A DNA stretch of 64,000 nucleotides from Peribacter sp043814035 (lineage in GTDB: Bacteria; Patescibacteriota; Gracilibacteria; Peribacterales; Peribacteraceae): assembly GCA_043814035.1 (NCBI GenBank), contig JBDRKJ010000010.1, positions 1-64,000 of the forward strand, read 5' to 3'. The position numbers and the translations under genes were made by a program. Positions 50,747-58,706 of this stretch are shown piece after piece. A model generated the notes under the pieces. It searched no databases and was not told the origin of the DNA. It saw only the letters and a program-made list of their open reading frames with translations. The number at the start of each line of letters is the position of its first letter. The stretch's first letter is position 1.

Positions 50747-50804
50747 AGGACGATTTGGGGATACACTAGCATCGTATGCACTGCACTCTTCTCGCCTCTT
50801 CAAA

Positions 50805-51359
50805 ATGACAACAATCTTCATCTTTCACGGCGTTGGAGGAAATTCCGAAGAAAATTGGCTCCCGTGGCTGAAGAAGCAGCTGGAAACGGAACAATGCCGC
50901 GTCGTCGTACCGGATTTTCCGCATCCGGATCATCCCACGCTCGTCGAATGGTCTGAACACTTTCGTCAGTACGAGGAACTCGTAGACGAGCAGACGATCT
51001 TCGTAGGGCACAGTTTGGGCGGAGCATTTGCCCTGCGCCTCCTCGAACGAATGCCAAAACCCATTCGTGCCTGCTTTCTCGTCGCATCTGTCTGGGGCGT
51101 GATGGGCAATCAATTCGATCCCCAGATGGAAACATTCACCGTGTCTCCCTACGATTGGAAGACAATACGAAAAAACTCCAATAACTTTTCCGTCATTCAT
51201 GCCGATAACGATCCCTTTATTAAACTTTCACAAGCTGAAGAACTCGCACAGAACCTCGGCACTGAAGTGGCGCTTATCCATGACGGCGGGCACCTCAATG
51301 CGAGTGCCGGATACACGGAATTTCCACTTCTCCTGGAACAAATCACCGCTACCGCGTAA
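50805..51359 (+). CDS. RBBP9/YdeN-like serine hydrolase
   Basis: The 184-residue alpha/beta hydrolase has FIFHGVGGNSEENWLPWLKK, TIFVGHSLGGAFALRLLE (nucleophile Ser in GHSLG), NDPFIKL (Asp region) and HDGGHLNASAGY (catalytic His). This is the RBBP9/YdeN (DUF1234/Ser_hydrolase) type, small cytosolic esterases of unknown natural substrate. ATG 50805 begins at the domain; upstream in-frame codons lie in palindromic repeats. It converges with the next gene, overlapping by 11 bases. Confidence 0.88.
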   Translation: MTTIFIFHGVGGNSEENWLPWLKKQLETEQCRVVVPDFPHPDHPTLVEWSEHFRQYEELVDEQTIFVGHSLGGAFALRLLERMPKPIRACFLVASVWGVMGNQFDPQMETFTVSPYDWKTIRKNSNNFSVIHADNDPFIKLSQAEELAQNLGTEVALIHDGGHLNASAGYTEFPLLLEQITATA

Positions 51360-51705
51360 ATCGCCGGTCAAAGTCGGCTTTCTGATACACCGTGCCGGAC
51401 TGCAGTTTCTCTTTCTCATCTTTCTGGATCTGCTCTTCCTTCTCCCACTTTACTTTGTGGGCGCACCAATTACCGAACCGCTGTGCGGTGAAGACGACCT
51501 TCCCCTTGCTTAAGCACCAGTCAATGCAGCGATCCACCTCGGCAGTCATCCCCTGCACACGACCGTAGTAGCGATGCACTGTCAGATAGAAATGTTTCGG
51601 CTCGCATTTCTGACATTTCAAATCCACGAGAGCACAGGCATCCTTAGCGTGCTCTGAGATCTTCTCAGCAAGGCTGATCTCTGCGCTCGTCAGTTCGATT
51701 GGCAT
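51349..51705 (-). CDS. Hypothetical 118-residue protein with conserved-looking cysteines
   Basis: I do not recognise the family. The protein starts MPIELTSAEISLAEKISEH, has cysteines in ALVDLKCQKCEPKHFYLTV, RCIDWCLSKGK and NWCAHKV, and a charged C-terminus. The CQKC pair and the later cysteines might bind a metal. I chose ATG 51705 over an upstream codon at 51732 because the extra residues are hydrophobic and uncharacteristic. It is divergent from the bactofilin-like gene. Confidence 0.55.
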   Translation of the reverse strand: MPIELTSAEISLAEKISEHAKDACALVDLKCQKCEPKHFYLTVHRYYGRVQGMTAEVDRCIDWCLSKGKVVFTAQRFGNWCAHKVKWEKEEQIQKDEKEKLQSGTVYQKADFDRRFTR

Positions 51706-51824
51706 AGTGCCGCTCAATAGTAGGCAAAGCACTCACGCTAAACAAGCTTTGAAACATGATGTTGTCGAGCTGCACAGTGATGCAGACGCTGCGTTACTCC
51801 GCTTTGTTTCCCCACTGAGAACAA

Positions 51825-51852
51825 GTGACATTGCGTCGAACGATAGTACAAT
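51825..51852 (+). promoter_or_regulatory. Promoter of the bactofilin-like gene
   Basis: GTGACA (51825-51830), 16-bp spacer, TACAAT (51847-51852). A start near 51859 gives a 22-base leader to the ATG at 51881. Confidence 0.6.
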
Positions 51853-51880
51853 TCGTAGTCAATACGTTCCCCCTTCTCTC

Positions 51881-53092
51881 ATGAAACGTTTGCTCGCTTC
51901 GTTCTTCCTCACAGCTCTGCTCAGTACCCTCACGCTGCCTGCTCTCGCGGCAACGTTCAAAACGGGTGAAACGGTGAAGCTCCCAGGTCCACTCAATGAC
52001 AATGCGTACGTCGTTGGTGGCCAGATAACCATCGATCAACCAATACGAGGAGATTTAATCGTGGTGGGAGGCAACGTGCTTGTGAAGACTTCCGTTGCTG
52101 AAGATCTCTTCGCCGCAGGTGGCACTGTCTTCATCGACAGTACCGTCGGTGGTGATCTGCGTGTAGCCGGAGGAAATCTCGTTCTTCATGGCACGGTTGG
52201 TGGCGATCTCCTGGTGGCAGGCGGCTCGATTACACTTTTGGACGGCTCTTCGGTGAAGGGTGACGTCGTCGTTGCTGGTGGGAATATTACGATCGGCGGC
52301 ACAGTGGGTGGAAACGTTCAGGTGCGCGGCGGACAGGTGCGTTTGGGGAGCATCGTGAAAGGCGATATCGATATTCAGGCGGAGGACATCACGATTAGGA
52401 ACTCTGTCGATGGTTCCGCCCTACTCGTGGCGAAGACCATTACACTCGATCCCGGCGCCAAGCTCATGCGCGACGTGCGCTACTGGAGCCAGAAGGGTGA
52501 TCAGCAATTTGCCGATGCAGGTACACAAATCCGCGGCAAGATCACGTACGACGCCGATCTTCAAATGTTCAAAAGTAAGAAATTTGATAAGAAAGCGGCT
52601 GGCGCGGGCATCATCGCGGCGATCATCGGTGTAGGTGGATTCCTGCTGCTGTCGTCAGCACTCATCATTCTGCTCCTCGTGCTGCTCACGAAGACCTTCT
52701 TCACGGATGCAGCCAAGTTCCTCTCGAAGAAAACGTGGACGAGTTTCTTGTACGGGTTCCTCTTCTTTGCAGCAACACCCGTGGCGGCTTTCCTCTTCCT
52801 GATCTCCGTTATCGGCATTCCCATCGCGCTCTTTATCTCTGCGATGTACTCATTTGCGATCATTTTCGCCAAACCTCTGACAGCCATCGTGCTCACACGC
52901 ACCGTGGAGCTGAGGTACAAATATAAGTGGGGCAAGCCCATGATCATCCTCGTGAGCGTGCTCTTCTACGTGGCCCTCAAGATCGTATCCCTCATACCGG
53001 TTGTCGGCTGGATGATCTGTCTCGTGACCATCCTCTTCGCGTACGGCGCAGTGGTGGCCACCAAGTGGTCCAAGGTACAGAAGGTGCGTTGA
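51881..53092 (+). CDS. Exported bactofilin-like (polymer-forming) protein with C-terminal TM helices
   Basis: The 403-residue protein has a signal peptide (LLASFFLTALLSTLTLPALA) and then a right-handed beta-helix of bactofilin type (residues about 30-215), seen as repeated GGDLRVAGGNLVLHGTVGGD units. Four to five TM helices (about 235-390) follow. Cytosolic bactofilins polymerise without nucleotide; versions with a signal and membrane tail, common in bacteria and archaea, are presumed envelope scaffolds. It is convergent with the SpoU gene. Confidence 0.85.
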   Translation: MKRLLASFFLTALLSTLTLPALAATFKTGETVKLPGPLNDNAYVVGGQITIDQPIRGDLIVVGGNVLVKTSVAEDLFAAGGTVFIDSTVGGDLRVAGGNLVLHGTVGGDLLVAGGSITLLDGSSVKGDVVVAGGNITIGGTVGGNVQVRGGQVRLGSIVKGDIDIQAEDITIRNSVDGSALLVAKTITLDPGAKLMRDVRYWSQKGDQQFADAGTQIRGKITYDADLQMFKSKKFDKKAAGAGIIAAIIGVGGFLLLSSALIILLLVLLTKTFFTDAAKFLSKKTWTSFLYGFLFFAATPVAAFLFLISVIGIPIALFISAMYSFAIIFAKPLTAIVLTRTVELRYKYKWGKPMIILVSVLFYVALKIVSLIPVVGWMICLVTILFAYGAVVATKWSKVQKVR

Positions 53093-53120
53093 GGTCAACC
53101 TTCATTGGATTTCTTCTTGT

Positions 53121-53148
53121 AGCTGGGGTTCATGAACCCCAGCTACGA
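53121..53148. repeat. Perfect 28-bp palindrome
   Basis: GTAGCTGGGGTTCA-TGAACCCCAGCTAC is a perfect inverted repeat. It lies between convergent genes and encodes the last residues (FRSWGS) and stop of the SpoU protein, so it may have moved into that gene's end. Confidence 0.75.
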
Positions 53149-53591
53149 AAATGGTGCAATGCTATTCCCGCAGCCACAGCCACATTGAGGGATTCCTTTT
53201 TGCCGTGCATGGGAATGTGTACGATCGCGTCACAGAGTTTGAGGAGCTCTTTCGGGACGCCCAGTACTTCGTGCCCGGCAATCAGGCAGACTTTTGAAGG
53301 AGATTTGAATTGTTTGAGATCCACGGCTCCCCTCGCCTGCTCCAACGCTACGATTGTGTAACCTTGCTTCTTCAGTTTCAGAATCGCTTTCTTCGGATCC
53401 TCACAGTGTTCCCATACGACATGCTCTTCTGCGCCCAGTGCGGTCTTGCTGATCTCGCGCCGCGGCGGCACCGCCGTGTAGCCCGTGAGAATGAGCTTCT
53501 GCACTCCAAACGCGTCACACGTGCGAAAGAGCGACCCCACGTTCCAGAGAGAACGGATGTTGTGCGCGAGGAGGATGATACGACGAGACAT
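53130..53591 (-). CDS. SpoU/TrmH-family RNA 2'-O-methyltransferase
   Basis: The 153-residue SPOUT protein has the three family motifs: NIRSLWNVGSLFRTCDAFGV (motif 1), CLIAGHEVLGVPKELL (motif 2) and IPMHGKKESLNVAVAAGIAL (motif 3), forming the knot that binds SAM. It lacks the N-terminal substrate-binding domain of rRNA-specific RlmB, so it may be a TrmL- or TrmH-like tRNA enzyme; the target base is not deducible. The last residues come from a palindrome at 53121-53148. Confidence 0.9.
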   Translation of the reverse strand: MSRRIILLAHNIRSLWNVGSLFRTCDAFGVQKLILTGYTAVPPRREISKTALGAEEHVVWEHCEDPKKAILKLKKQGYTIVALEQARGAVDLKQFKSPSKVCLIAGHEVLGVPKELLKLCDAIVHIPMHGKKESLNVAVAAGIALHHFRSWGS

Positions 53592-53598
53592 AGCAATG

Positions 53599-53662
53599 TC
53601 ATGGTGAGCGTAGTCGAACCATACATCTCTTTGTCACCCTTCGACTACGCTCAGGATGACAA
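53599..53662. repeat. Palindromic element (GTCAC...GTGAC/CTACGCTCAGG type)
   Basis: GTCATGGTGAGCGTAGTCGA on the left pairs with TCGACTACGCTCAGGATGAC on the right, separated by about 24 bases. It lies between purQ and the SpoU gene, overlaps the purQ stop region, and resembles 6311-6338. Confidence 0.7.
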
Positions 53663-54925
53663 CCTCTCCAGTGTACTCGCGTGCGGATTACAGAAGACCT
53701 CCAGCACGTCGCGCTGCAGAAGTTCCTGCTCTGGTACTCCCTTACAGATGTAGCAGATACCTGTTTCACTTGCCCCGCGAAGCCCGGAGGGCGAAGTGGG
53801 GCTCCCACCATCAAGCGCCGCTCCGCCTGTATCGGGCTCATCGCGCCTGAGAAGGACGGTGGCATTCTTGAGTGGCGATTTCTCGCTCTTCAGGAGCTTC
53901 TTCGCATCACTGTCCCACTGGTAGAATGCGCCGCCCTGCCGCACGACCGCCGTCTCTTTATTGGGGTTGAAGAACGAAAGGCGCGACAGAAGTTCTTCCG
54001 GCTTGGCCTTGCATGGTGCAATGTACTTGAGCTGTAGAAGCTTGAGCGCAGGAACGCTGCGATGTGCCGCCTGCTCCACCGTGCGTTCCTCGTTATTCGT
54101 GATAATCGTCCCGACGAAGATCTCGACTGGGCGCGGCGAGCGCAGCGGGACATCCCACGCAGTACTTCCCTCTCCCACTGGGAGAGGGGCAGGGAGAGGG
54201 GCGCCCCGTCTCTCCTCTATCCACTTTCGCATCGACACAAAATACGGCTTTCCGTTTTCTGTCCGCTCCGGATGCGGCATAAGGGCAACCACGTTGCCAG
54301 CAGGATTGCAGAGCCCCGCAATGGCGTACGCAGAGCCGTTGGGCGTTGTCACTGGATCGTCGCTCACCTTCCCCTGGGCATCACAGTACGAGAAGGCCAT
54401 TTGGTCGTACTTCTTCAGCTCCTTCCACACATCTTTATCCTTCGTTGTGAAGCGTCCTTCACCGTGGGCAATGGGCAGATGCATGCTCCCCTCCCAATCA
54501 GAAGTTGCACAACGATCGCGCTTGCACGTGGGCGTAATCCATACCCACTCGTTGATGAAGCCGACGGCCTCCTGCCCCAGCGCATTGCGCGCCAGACTCA
54601 TCTTGAGTCCCTGATTGAGCGGAATGAGCCCGCTCTCGACTAAAATCTGCGCACCGTTACAGTTGCCGATGATCACCTTACCGCGCTCGTTCTCCTCATG
54701 CAGGAACGCAAGCAGCGGATCGCGTGCCGCCACCATGCCCGAACGCCCGCGGTCCTCGTAGCTGAACCCTCCGGGGACGAAGTAGCCGTCAATATCCTTG
54801 AGCTTCTCTTTGGAATCATTCCAGCGAAAGAACACTGCTTCCATGCCGGCCTGTTTGACCGCACGCAGGCTCTCCACTTCGCAGTTGTTGCCGGGGAAAC
54901 TGAGGACGGCGATACGGGGCTTCAT
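53651..54925 (-). CDS. purQ: Phosphoribosylformylglycinamidine synthase glutaminase (PurQ) with a C-terminal extension
   Basis: Residues 1-235 are PurQ, which supplies ammonia from glutamine for FGAM synthesis in purine biosynthesis: VLSFPGNNCEVESL, YFVPGGFSYEDRGR, IIGNCNGAQILVESGLIP (nucleophile Cys) and ALMPHPER (His/Glu). PurQ normally ends there (about 225-265 residues). Here about 170 residues follow. Two stretches are palindromic elements read in frame (GAPLPAPLPVGEGS, from 54170-54213, and SPTSPSGLRGASE, from 53772-53804). Between and after them is a domain (VEIFVGTIITNNEERTVEQA, FFNPNKETAVVRQGG, LLQRDVLEVFCNPHAS) that I do not recognise. No other pur gene is in the window. Confidence 0.88.
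   Translation of the reverse strand: MKPRIAVLSFPGNNCEVESLRAVKQAGMEAVFFRWNDSKEKLKDIDGYFVPGGFSYEDRGRSGMVAARDPLLAFLHEENERGKVIIGNCNGAQILVESGLIPLNQGLKMSLARNALGQEAVGFINEWVWITPTCKRDRCATSDWEGSMHLPIAHGEGRFTTKDKDVWKELKKYDQMAFSYCDAQGKVSDDPVTTPNGSAYAIAGLCNPAGNVVALMPHPERTENGKPYFVSMRKWIEERRGAPLPAPLPVGEGSTAWDVPLRSPRPVEIFVGTIITNNEERTVEQAAHRSVPALKLLQLKYIAPCKAKPEELLSRLSFFNPNKETAVVRQGGAFYQWDSDAKKLLKSEKSPLKNATVLLRRDEPDTGGAALDGGSPTSPSGLRGASETGICYICKGVPEQELLQRDVLEVFCNPHASTLERLSS
53772..53804. repeat. Palindromic element in frame in the purQ extension
   Basis: GCCCCGCGAAGCCCG and GGGCGAAGTGGGGC form a hairpin closely related to the one in pth. It encodes SPSGLRGASE-like residues without stopping the frame. Confidence 0.75.
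54170..54213. repeat. CTCTCCC-type palindrome in frame in purQ
   Basis: CCCTCTCCCACTGGGAGAGGGG followed by CAGGGAGAGGGG belongs to the same family as 4257-4294, 6206-6246 and 14224-14307. On the minus strand it is read as APLPAPLPVGEG, at the junction between the PurQ domain and its extension. Confidence 0.75.
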
Positions 54926-54984
54926 AAATTCATTGTATCAGGAACAACCTGCGACGAAAGATCATCAACGTGGAGGTGGCGCGC

Positions 54985-55145
54985 CACGGGGGGTGAAGGG
55001 GAAGGCCCTGCTCTACTGCGAAGTTGCCGACGAGTCGGTTCCGAATCCCTGTAGGAACCGACGAGGAGGCACAGGGCCGGGTGGAGTGGGGATTGGCGCG
55101 CCGGCGCTTTGGCGCCACCTTTGTCGCCGGACAAAGGTGGCAGTA
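54985..55145. repeat. Cluster of hairpins between purQ and tRNA-Arg
   Basis: GTCGGTTCC / GGAACCGAC around 55035-55066, and a near-perfect palindrome GCCACCTTTGTCG-CCGGA-CAAAGGTGGC at 55114-55141, occupy the gap. GGCGCGCCGGCGCTTTGGCGCC lies between them. No gene is evident in 54926-55158. Confidence 0.6.
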
Positions 55146-55158
55146 CACTATGAACAAT

Positions 55159-55234
55159 GCCCCCGTAGCTCAGTGGATAGAGCCGCAGGTTTCTAACCTG
55201 TTGGCCGCAGGTTCGAGTCCTGCCGGGGGTACCA
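55159..55234 (+). tRNA. tRNA-Arg (anticodon UCU)
   Basis: GCCCCCGTAGCTCAGTGG starts the cloverleaf. The anticodon arm GCAGG-TTTCTAA-CCTGT gives TCT, the T arm is GCAGGTTCGAGTCCTGC, and the acceptor closes with CGGGGGT-A-CCA, CCA encoded. It precedes pyrH by 88 bp. Confidence 0.95.
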
Positions 55235-55307
55235 TTCGTCGGCTTCACCTCCTCATGGCAAGCCACTTTTTGTAGAATCTCTCTTCCTTCGAACCCTCCT
55301 CCCCCGC

Positions 55308-55313
55308 TATACT
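55308..55313 (+). promoter_or_regulatory. -10 box of pyrH
   Basis: TATACT ends nine bases before the pyrH ATG at 55323, so the mRNA is likely leaderless or nearly so. No good -35 is seen at 16-18 bases upstream. Confidence 0.55.
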
Positions 55314-55322
55314 TTCGTACCG

Positions 55323-56030
55323 ATGAAGTACAAAAGAATCATGCTCAAGATTTCGGGCGAGGCACTCGCCGGAGACCGCAGTTTCGGAGTGGATCACAAG
55401 ATCCTGCAGAAGATCGCCAAGCGCATCTGCGCGGTCGCCCAGAAGGATATCGAAATCGCCATCGTCATCGGTGGGGGCAACATCTGGCGCTACCGCGACA
55501 CCAAAGAGAGCGGCATCGAGCGTACCAGTAGCGACGCCATGGGCATGCTGGCAACTGTCATGAACGCCGTCGCGCTGCAGTCAGCGCTCGAAACACAAGG
55601 CTGCTACACGCGCGTACTCTCGGCCGTGGATATTCCGCAACTGGCAGAGCCGTTCATTCGCCGCCGCGCCGTGCGACATCTGGAGAAAGGTCGCATCGTC
55701 ATCTGTGCAGGCGGCACGGGTAACCCCTACTTCACGACCGATTCCGCGGCAGCACTGCGCGCACTGGAGCTCGAGTGCGACATTCTGCTCAAAGGGACGA
55801 ATGTGGCCGGTGTGTACGACAAAGATCCGCGAAAGTCTAAGAACGCCAAGCTCTATCACGAACTCACGTACCAGCAGGCCATTGAGCAACACCTCAATGT
55901 GATGGATCAGGCGGCATTCTCGCTCTGTGCCGATGCCGACCTGCCTATTCGTGTCTTCGACTTCAGCAAAGAGAGTAACTTGCTCAAGGCTGCTTCAGGT
56001 GAGAAAATCGGCACCCTCGTCCATCGCTAA
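55323..56030 (+). CDS. pyrH: UMP kinase
   Basis: The 235-residue amino-acid-kinase-fold enzyme has MLKISGEALAGDRSFGVD, IAIVIGGGNIWRYRD, SDAMGMLATVMNAVALQSAL and CDILLKGTNVAGVYDKDPRK. It phosphorylates UMP to UDP in the cytosol, usually as a GTP-regulated hexamer. The common neighbours rpsB and tsf are missing upstream (tRNA-Arg instead), while frr follows 30 bp downstream as in most bacteria. Confidence 0.96.
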   Translation: MKYKRIMLKISGEALAGDRSFGVDHKILQKIAKRICAVAQKDIEIAIVIGGGNIWRYRDTKESGIERTSSDAMGMLATVMNAVALQSALETQGCYTRVLSAVDIPQLAEPFIRRRAVRHLEKGRIVICAGGTGNPYFTTDSAAALRALELECDILLKGTNVAGVYDKDPRKSKNAKLYHELTYQQAIEQHLNVMDQAAFSLCADADLPIRVFDFSKESNLLKAASGEKIGTLVHR

Positions 56031-56060
56031 ACCTACGCCCTACACCCTACCCCCTGCTAC

Positions 56061-56606
56061 ATGCCTTCCCCTCGCGTCGCCGTCTTCAGTGCAGAAACCG
56101 AGAAGGTTCTGAAATTTTTGCAAAATGAATTCAGTAAACTCCAAACCGGCCGCGCATCGGCTGCACTCGTAGATCACGTTGATGTAGAGGCCTACGGCCA
56201 CCACCAACAGCTTCGCACTCTCGCTGGCATCAGCGTGCAGGATGCGCGCACAATCGTCATCCAGCCCTGGGATCGCAGTGTGATGGTCAACATCGAAAAG
56301 GCGTTGCAGATCGTCGATCTGGGGGCTTCTCCGGTGAACGATGGGCAGGTCATTCGCATCAATTTGCCCCCCATGACCGAAGACCGCCGCAAGGATCTCA
56401 CCAAAGTGGTGCAGAGGCTCGCTGAGGAGGCCAAGATCACCGTGCGCCAGCACCGCCAGACGATCCTCGACACGATCAAGAACGAAGAGAAAGACGAGGA
56501 TGTTCGCTACACCCAGCAGGATGAGCTCCAGAAGCTCGTCGACAAGGCCAACCAATCTATCGAGGAGCTGCGCAAGAGGAAGGAAGAAGAGGTCATGACG
56601 GTCTAA
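56061..56606 (+). CDS. frr: Ribosome recycling factor
   Basis: The 181-residue protein has the RRF pattern: FLQNEFSKLQTGRASAALVD, WDRSVMVNIEKALQI, GQVIRINLPPMTEDRRKDLT and ARTIVIQPW. With EF-G it splits the ribosome after termination. The gap after pyrH contains ACCTACGCCCTACACCC, which resembles the clpP leader. ATG at 56061 matches the family start. Confidence 0.96.
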   Translation: MPSPRVAVFSAETEKVLKFLQNEFSKLQTGRASAALVDHVDVEAYGHHQQLRTLAGISVQDARTIVIQPWDRSVMVNIEKALQIVDLGASPVNDGQVIRINLPPMTEDRRKDLTKVVQRLAEEAKITVRQHRQTILDTIKNEEKDEDVRYTQQDELQKLVDKANQSIEELRKRKEEEVMTV

Positions 56607-56657
56607 GCGAAACGGGAATCCACTTGCACAGATGTTTGTGCTAGAGTGAGAGTTCGC

Positions 56658-56885
56658 ATGAACGCCCTTACTCCCCTCCTCGGCTGGTGCGTATTCATTC
56701 TCGTCCTCGAGGGACTGCTGTGGATTCTCTTCAGACGAAAATTTATAGAGATCTGCCTGCCGGTACAGGGTGAAGAAATCTTCTTTCACTTCTTCACCGT
56801 GGGACGCCTGCGCCTATTTGCCTTCATCCACACAATCGTTCTCATCGGCTGTGTGGTTACTGCTCACCTCTTTCTCTGGCCATGA
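56658..56885 (+). CDS. Small two-TM membrane protein (DUF2065/YjeT-like)
   Basis: The 75-residue protein has TM1 (LLGWCVFILVLEGLLWILF), a short basic loop (RRKF) and TM2 (LFAFIHTIVLIGCVVTAHLF). The pattern, a TM ending LVLEGLL followed by RR and a second TM after RLRL, resembles DUF2065 (YjeT) proteins, of unknown role. I use ATG 56658; a GTG at 56646 is possible. The stop overlaps the next start (ATGA at 56882). Confidence 0.6.
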   Translation: MNALTPLLGWCVFILVLEGLLWILFRRKFIEICLPVQGEEIFFHFFTVGRLRLFAFIHTIVLIGCVVTAHLFLWP

Positions 56886-57457
56886 ATGAGCCCAATGGCA
56901 ACACTGGCTTCAGTTTCCAGGCGAAGGATCGTGACGAGATCTTCCAGTTCTACTTTCACCAACACTGGATCCGCCTGCTCTGGCCCCTTGTACGACTCTT
57001 GATCTGGAACGCACTAATTATCGGGGCAACCCTGACTACCGCAACAGAAGATACGTTCGCAGAGCCGCGCACGCGCCAGACCATCATTATCATTCTCACG
57101 GCATTTTTCCTGCTGGCACACTTCGAGTTCCTCGCGCGTTTCTACCACTACCTGCTCTACGTTATCGTTGTGACAGACAAGCGCATTCACCGCATCAAAA
57201 AGACACTGCTCACCATGGACGATCACGAATCTACAGATCTCTGGGTCCTGCAAGACATTCACAAACGCCAACATGGCATCGTTCAGAATCTCTTCGCCTA
57301 CGGCACCCTCATCTTGCAGGCACAGGAGACAGTCATACGTGTTCACTTCATACCAAAGATCAACAAACGCTATGAGGCTCTCGCACACCTGCGGGAACGG
57401 GCGCGCGCAGTCATCAGCAGTCAGCAAGGGGCTCTATGGAAGACAGCATCCGAGTAG
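56882..57457 (+). CDS. PH-like membrane protein
   Basis: The 191-residue protein has an N-terminal soluble part (FQAKDRDEIFQFYFHQHWIR), two TM helices (about 32-50 and 65-98) and a domain starting YVIVVTDKRIHRIKKTLLTM, then LWVLQDIHKRQHGIVQNLFAYGTL-like sequence. The post-TM strand y-iVTdkRI is typical of bacterial PH (bPH2) domains. It is of the same design as the gene at 36101, though not obviously a close copy. It is coupled upstream by ATGA and overlaps the next gene by 22 bases. Confidence 0.65.
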   Translation: MNEPNGNTGFSFQAKDRDEIFQFYFHQHWIRLLWPLVRLLIWNALIIGATLTTATEDTFAEPRTRQTIIIILTAFFLLAHFEFLARFYHYLLYVIVVTDKRIHRIKKTLLTMDDHESTDLWVLQDIHKRQHGIVQNLFAYGTLILQAQETVIRVHFIPKINKRYEALAHLRERARAVISSQQGALWKTASE

Positions 57458-58059
57458 GTTTTCTCACCAGAACACAACCGCACGGCTTAGTCAGTGCACG
57501 ATGCTTCACAGGGAAGGATGGAAGATGGTACAACTCCGCTCCTTTGCGTGTACCAGTTCTCATCATTGGCCTTTCACTCCTTCTCGTAAGCGTTCCGGCA
57601 CTCGCCGCGAAGGACTGTACCAGCGTGCAGCAGAAGAGCGGAGGCGCCGCCTATCAGAAGTGCCTCTTCGACGAAGAAGAAGATCTCATCAAGCAGCAGC
57701 TGGCTGCGTACAAATTGATGATTGATCGCAATAAAGAATCGATAAAGGTACGCTACGATGCCGCGATTAACCAAGCGACGTTTACGTGGAAGGACGTCGA
57801 CTTGCGCATGCAGATTGAGGAGGCAAACCGTAAGCTCCGCATCGAGCAACTGGGCTCGGCCAAGGAACAAGCAGAACAGGTACAGATCGAAAAGAATCTG
57901 CTCTCGCGACTACAGAAGATTCGCTCCCTCACCTCTTCTGTTCACAGCAAGAAAATAAGCCGCCTCAAAAAGTACAAAGACCTGGAATTGACCGATTACG
58001 ACAACGCTCTCGTGCAGTACGAACTGCAGCTCAGACGCCAGAAGATGCCCACACTCTGA
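57436..58059 (+). CDS. Hypothetical protein with a signal/TM and coiled coil
   Basis: The 207-residue product has a hydrophobic segment at about 38-58 (VPVLIIGLSLLLVSVPALAA) ending in a cleavage-like ALAAKD, two cysteines, and then a long charged helical region (ANRKLRIEQLGSAKEQAEQV) with coiled-coil character to the end. I recognise no family. The start is uncertain: ATG 57436 overlaps the previous gene, giving an unusually long N-region; another start closer to the hydrophobic part (for example GTG near 57550) is possible. Confidence 0.6.
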   Translation: MEDSIRVGFLTRTQPHGLVSARCFTGKDGRWYNSAPLRVPVLIIGLSLLLVSVPALAAKDCTSVQQKSGGAAYQKCLFDEEEDLIKQQLAAYKLMIDRNKESIKVRYDAAINQATFTWKDVDLRMQIEEANRKLRIEQLGSAKEQAEQVQIEKNLLSRLQKIRSLTSSVHSKKISRLKKYKDLELTDYDNALVQYELQLRRQKMPTL

Positions 58060-58165
58060 GGCGTTAAAGTATTAAAACACATCAATTTCACCAGTCCACC
58101 AGTCCACCTTGACGCAAGCAGACGCCACAGGGATCCTACTCCTCCTCACCTTACCAACCTTACTT

Positions 58166-58564
58166 ATGAAGAAGCTCCTCATCTCCACATTCGCGCTCCT
58201 GCCGCTCTTGCTACTCGCTCCACGAGCTCAGGCACAGGATTACACCTACGACTGTCTCTGTCTCTACTCCGATCCACGTGGCACCTGCCGCGAGTACACC
58301 TGCGATGCCTACCAGGCACGTCGCGGATCCTACAACAACAACCGCGTTTGCGATGGTCGCTATGGCACCAACTGTGGCTCCGGTGGCACCTATCGCCCCC
58401 GCTACTGGAACTCGTCGAACCAGTACTATAACAATTCCTCAAACCAGTACTATAACAACAGCAACGACTATAACTGGTACTACAACCGCTACTCTGCGCG
58501 TCCCAGCTACTACAATTACCCGAACTACAACAACTACCAGTACGACTATCCCTATTACTACTGA
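58166..58564 (+). CDS. Secreted Tyr/Asn-rich protein
   Basis: The 132-residue protein has a clear signal peptide (LLISTFALLPLLLLAPRAQA, cleavage before QDYTYD). A short cysteine-containing part follows (CLCLYSDPRGTCREYTCDAY, then VCDGRYGTNCGSG), and the C-terminal half is almost only Tyr, Asn and Ser (SSNQYYNNSSNQYYNNSNDY). It may be a small surface or matrix protein; Tyr-rich tails can stack or crosslink, but no function is shown. ATG 58166 gives the signal peptide at once. Confidence 0.65.
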   Translation: MKKLLISTFALLPLLLLAPRAQAQDYTYDCLCLYSDPRGTCREYTCDAYQARRGSYNNNRVCDGRYGTNCGSGGTYRPRYWNSSNQYYNNSSNQYYNNSNDYNWYYNRYSARPSYYNYPNYNNYQYDYPYYY

Positions 58565-58631
58565 AGAAGATCTTTCAGGAGGAACGTCTGCCCCATGCCC
58601 TCGTTCGCAACGGTGTGGGGTTTTCGCGTGA

Positions 58632-58660
58632 TTGAAGATATATAAATAATATGGTATAAT
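58632..58660 (+). promoter_or_regulatory. Promoter of pyk
   Basis: TTGAAG (58632-58637), 17-bp spacer, TATAAT (58655-58660). The leader to the ATG at 58707 is about 40 bases, so this gene is not leaderless. Confidence 0.7.
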
Positions 58661-58706
58661 TACATATTCGGCTTTCTCTTCAGTTATTGCTACCATTCAC
58701 AAACAC

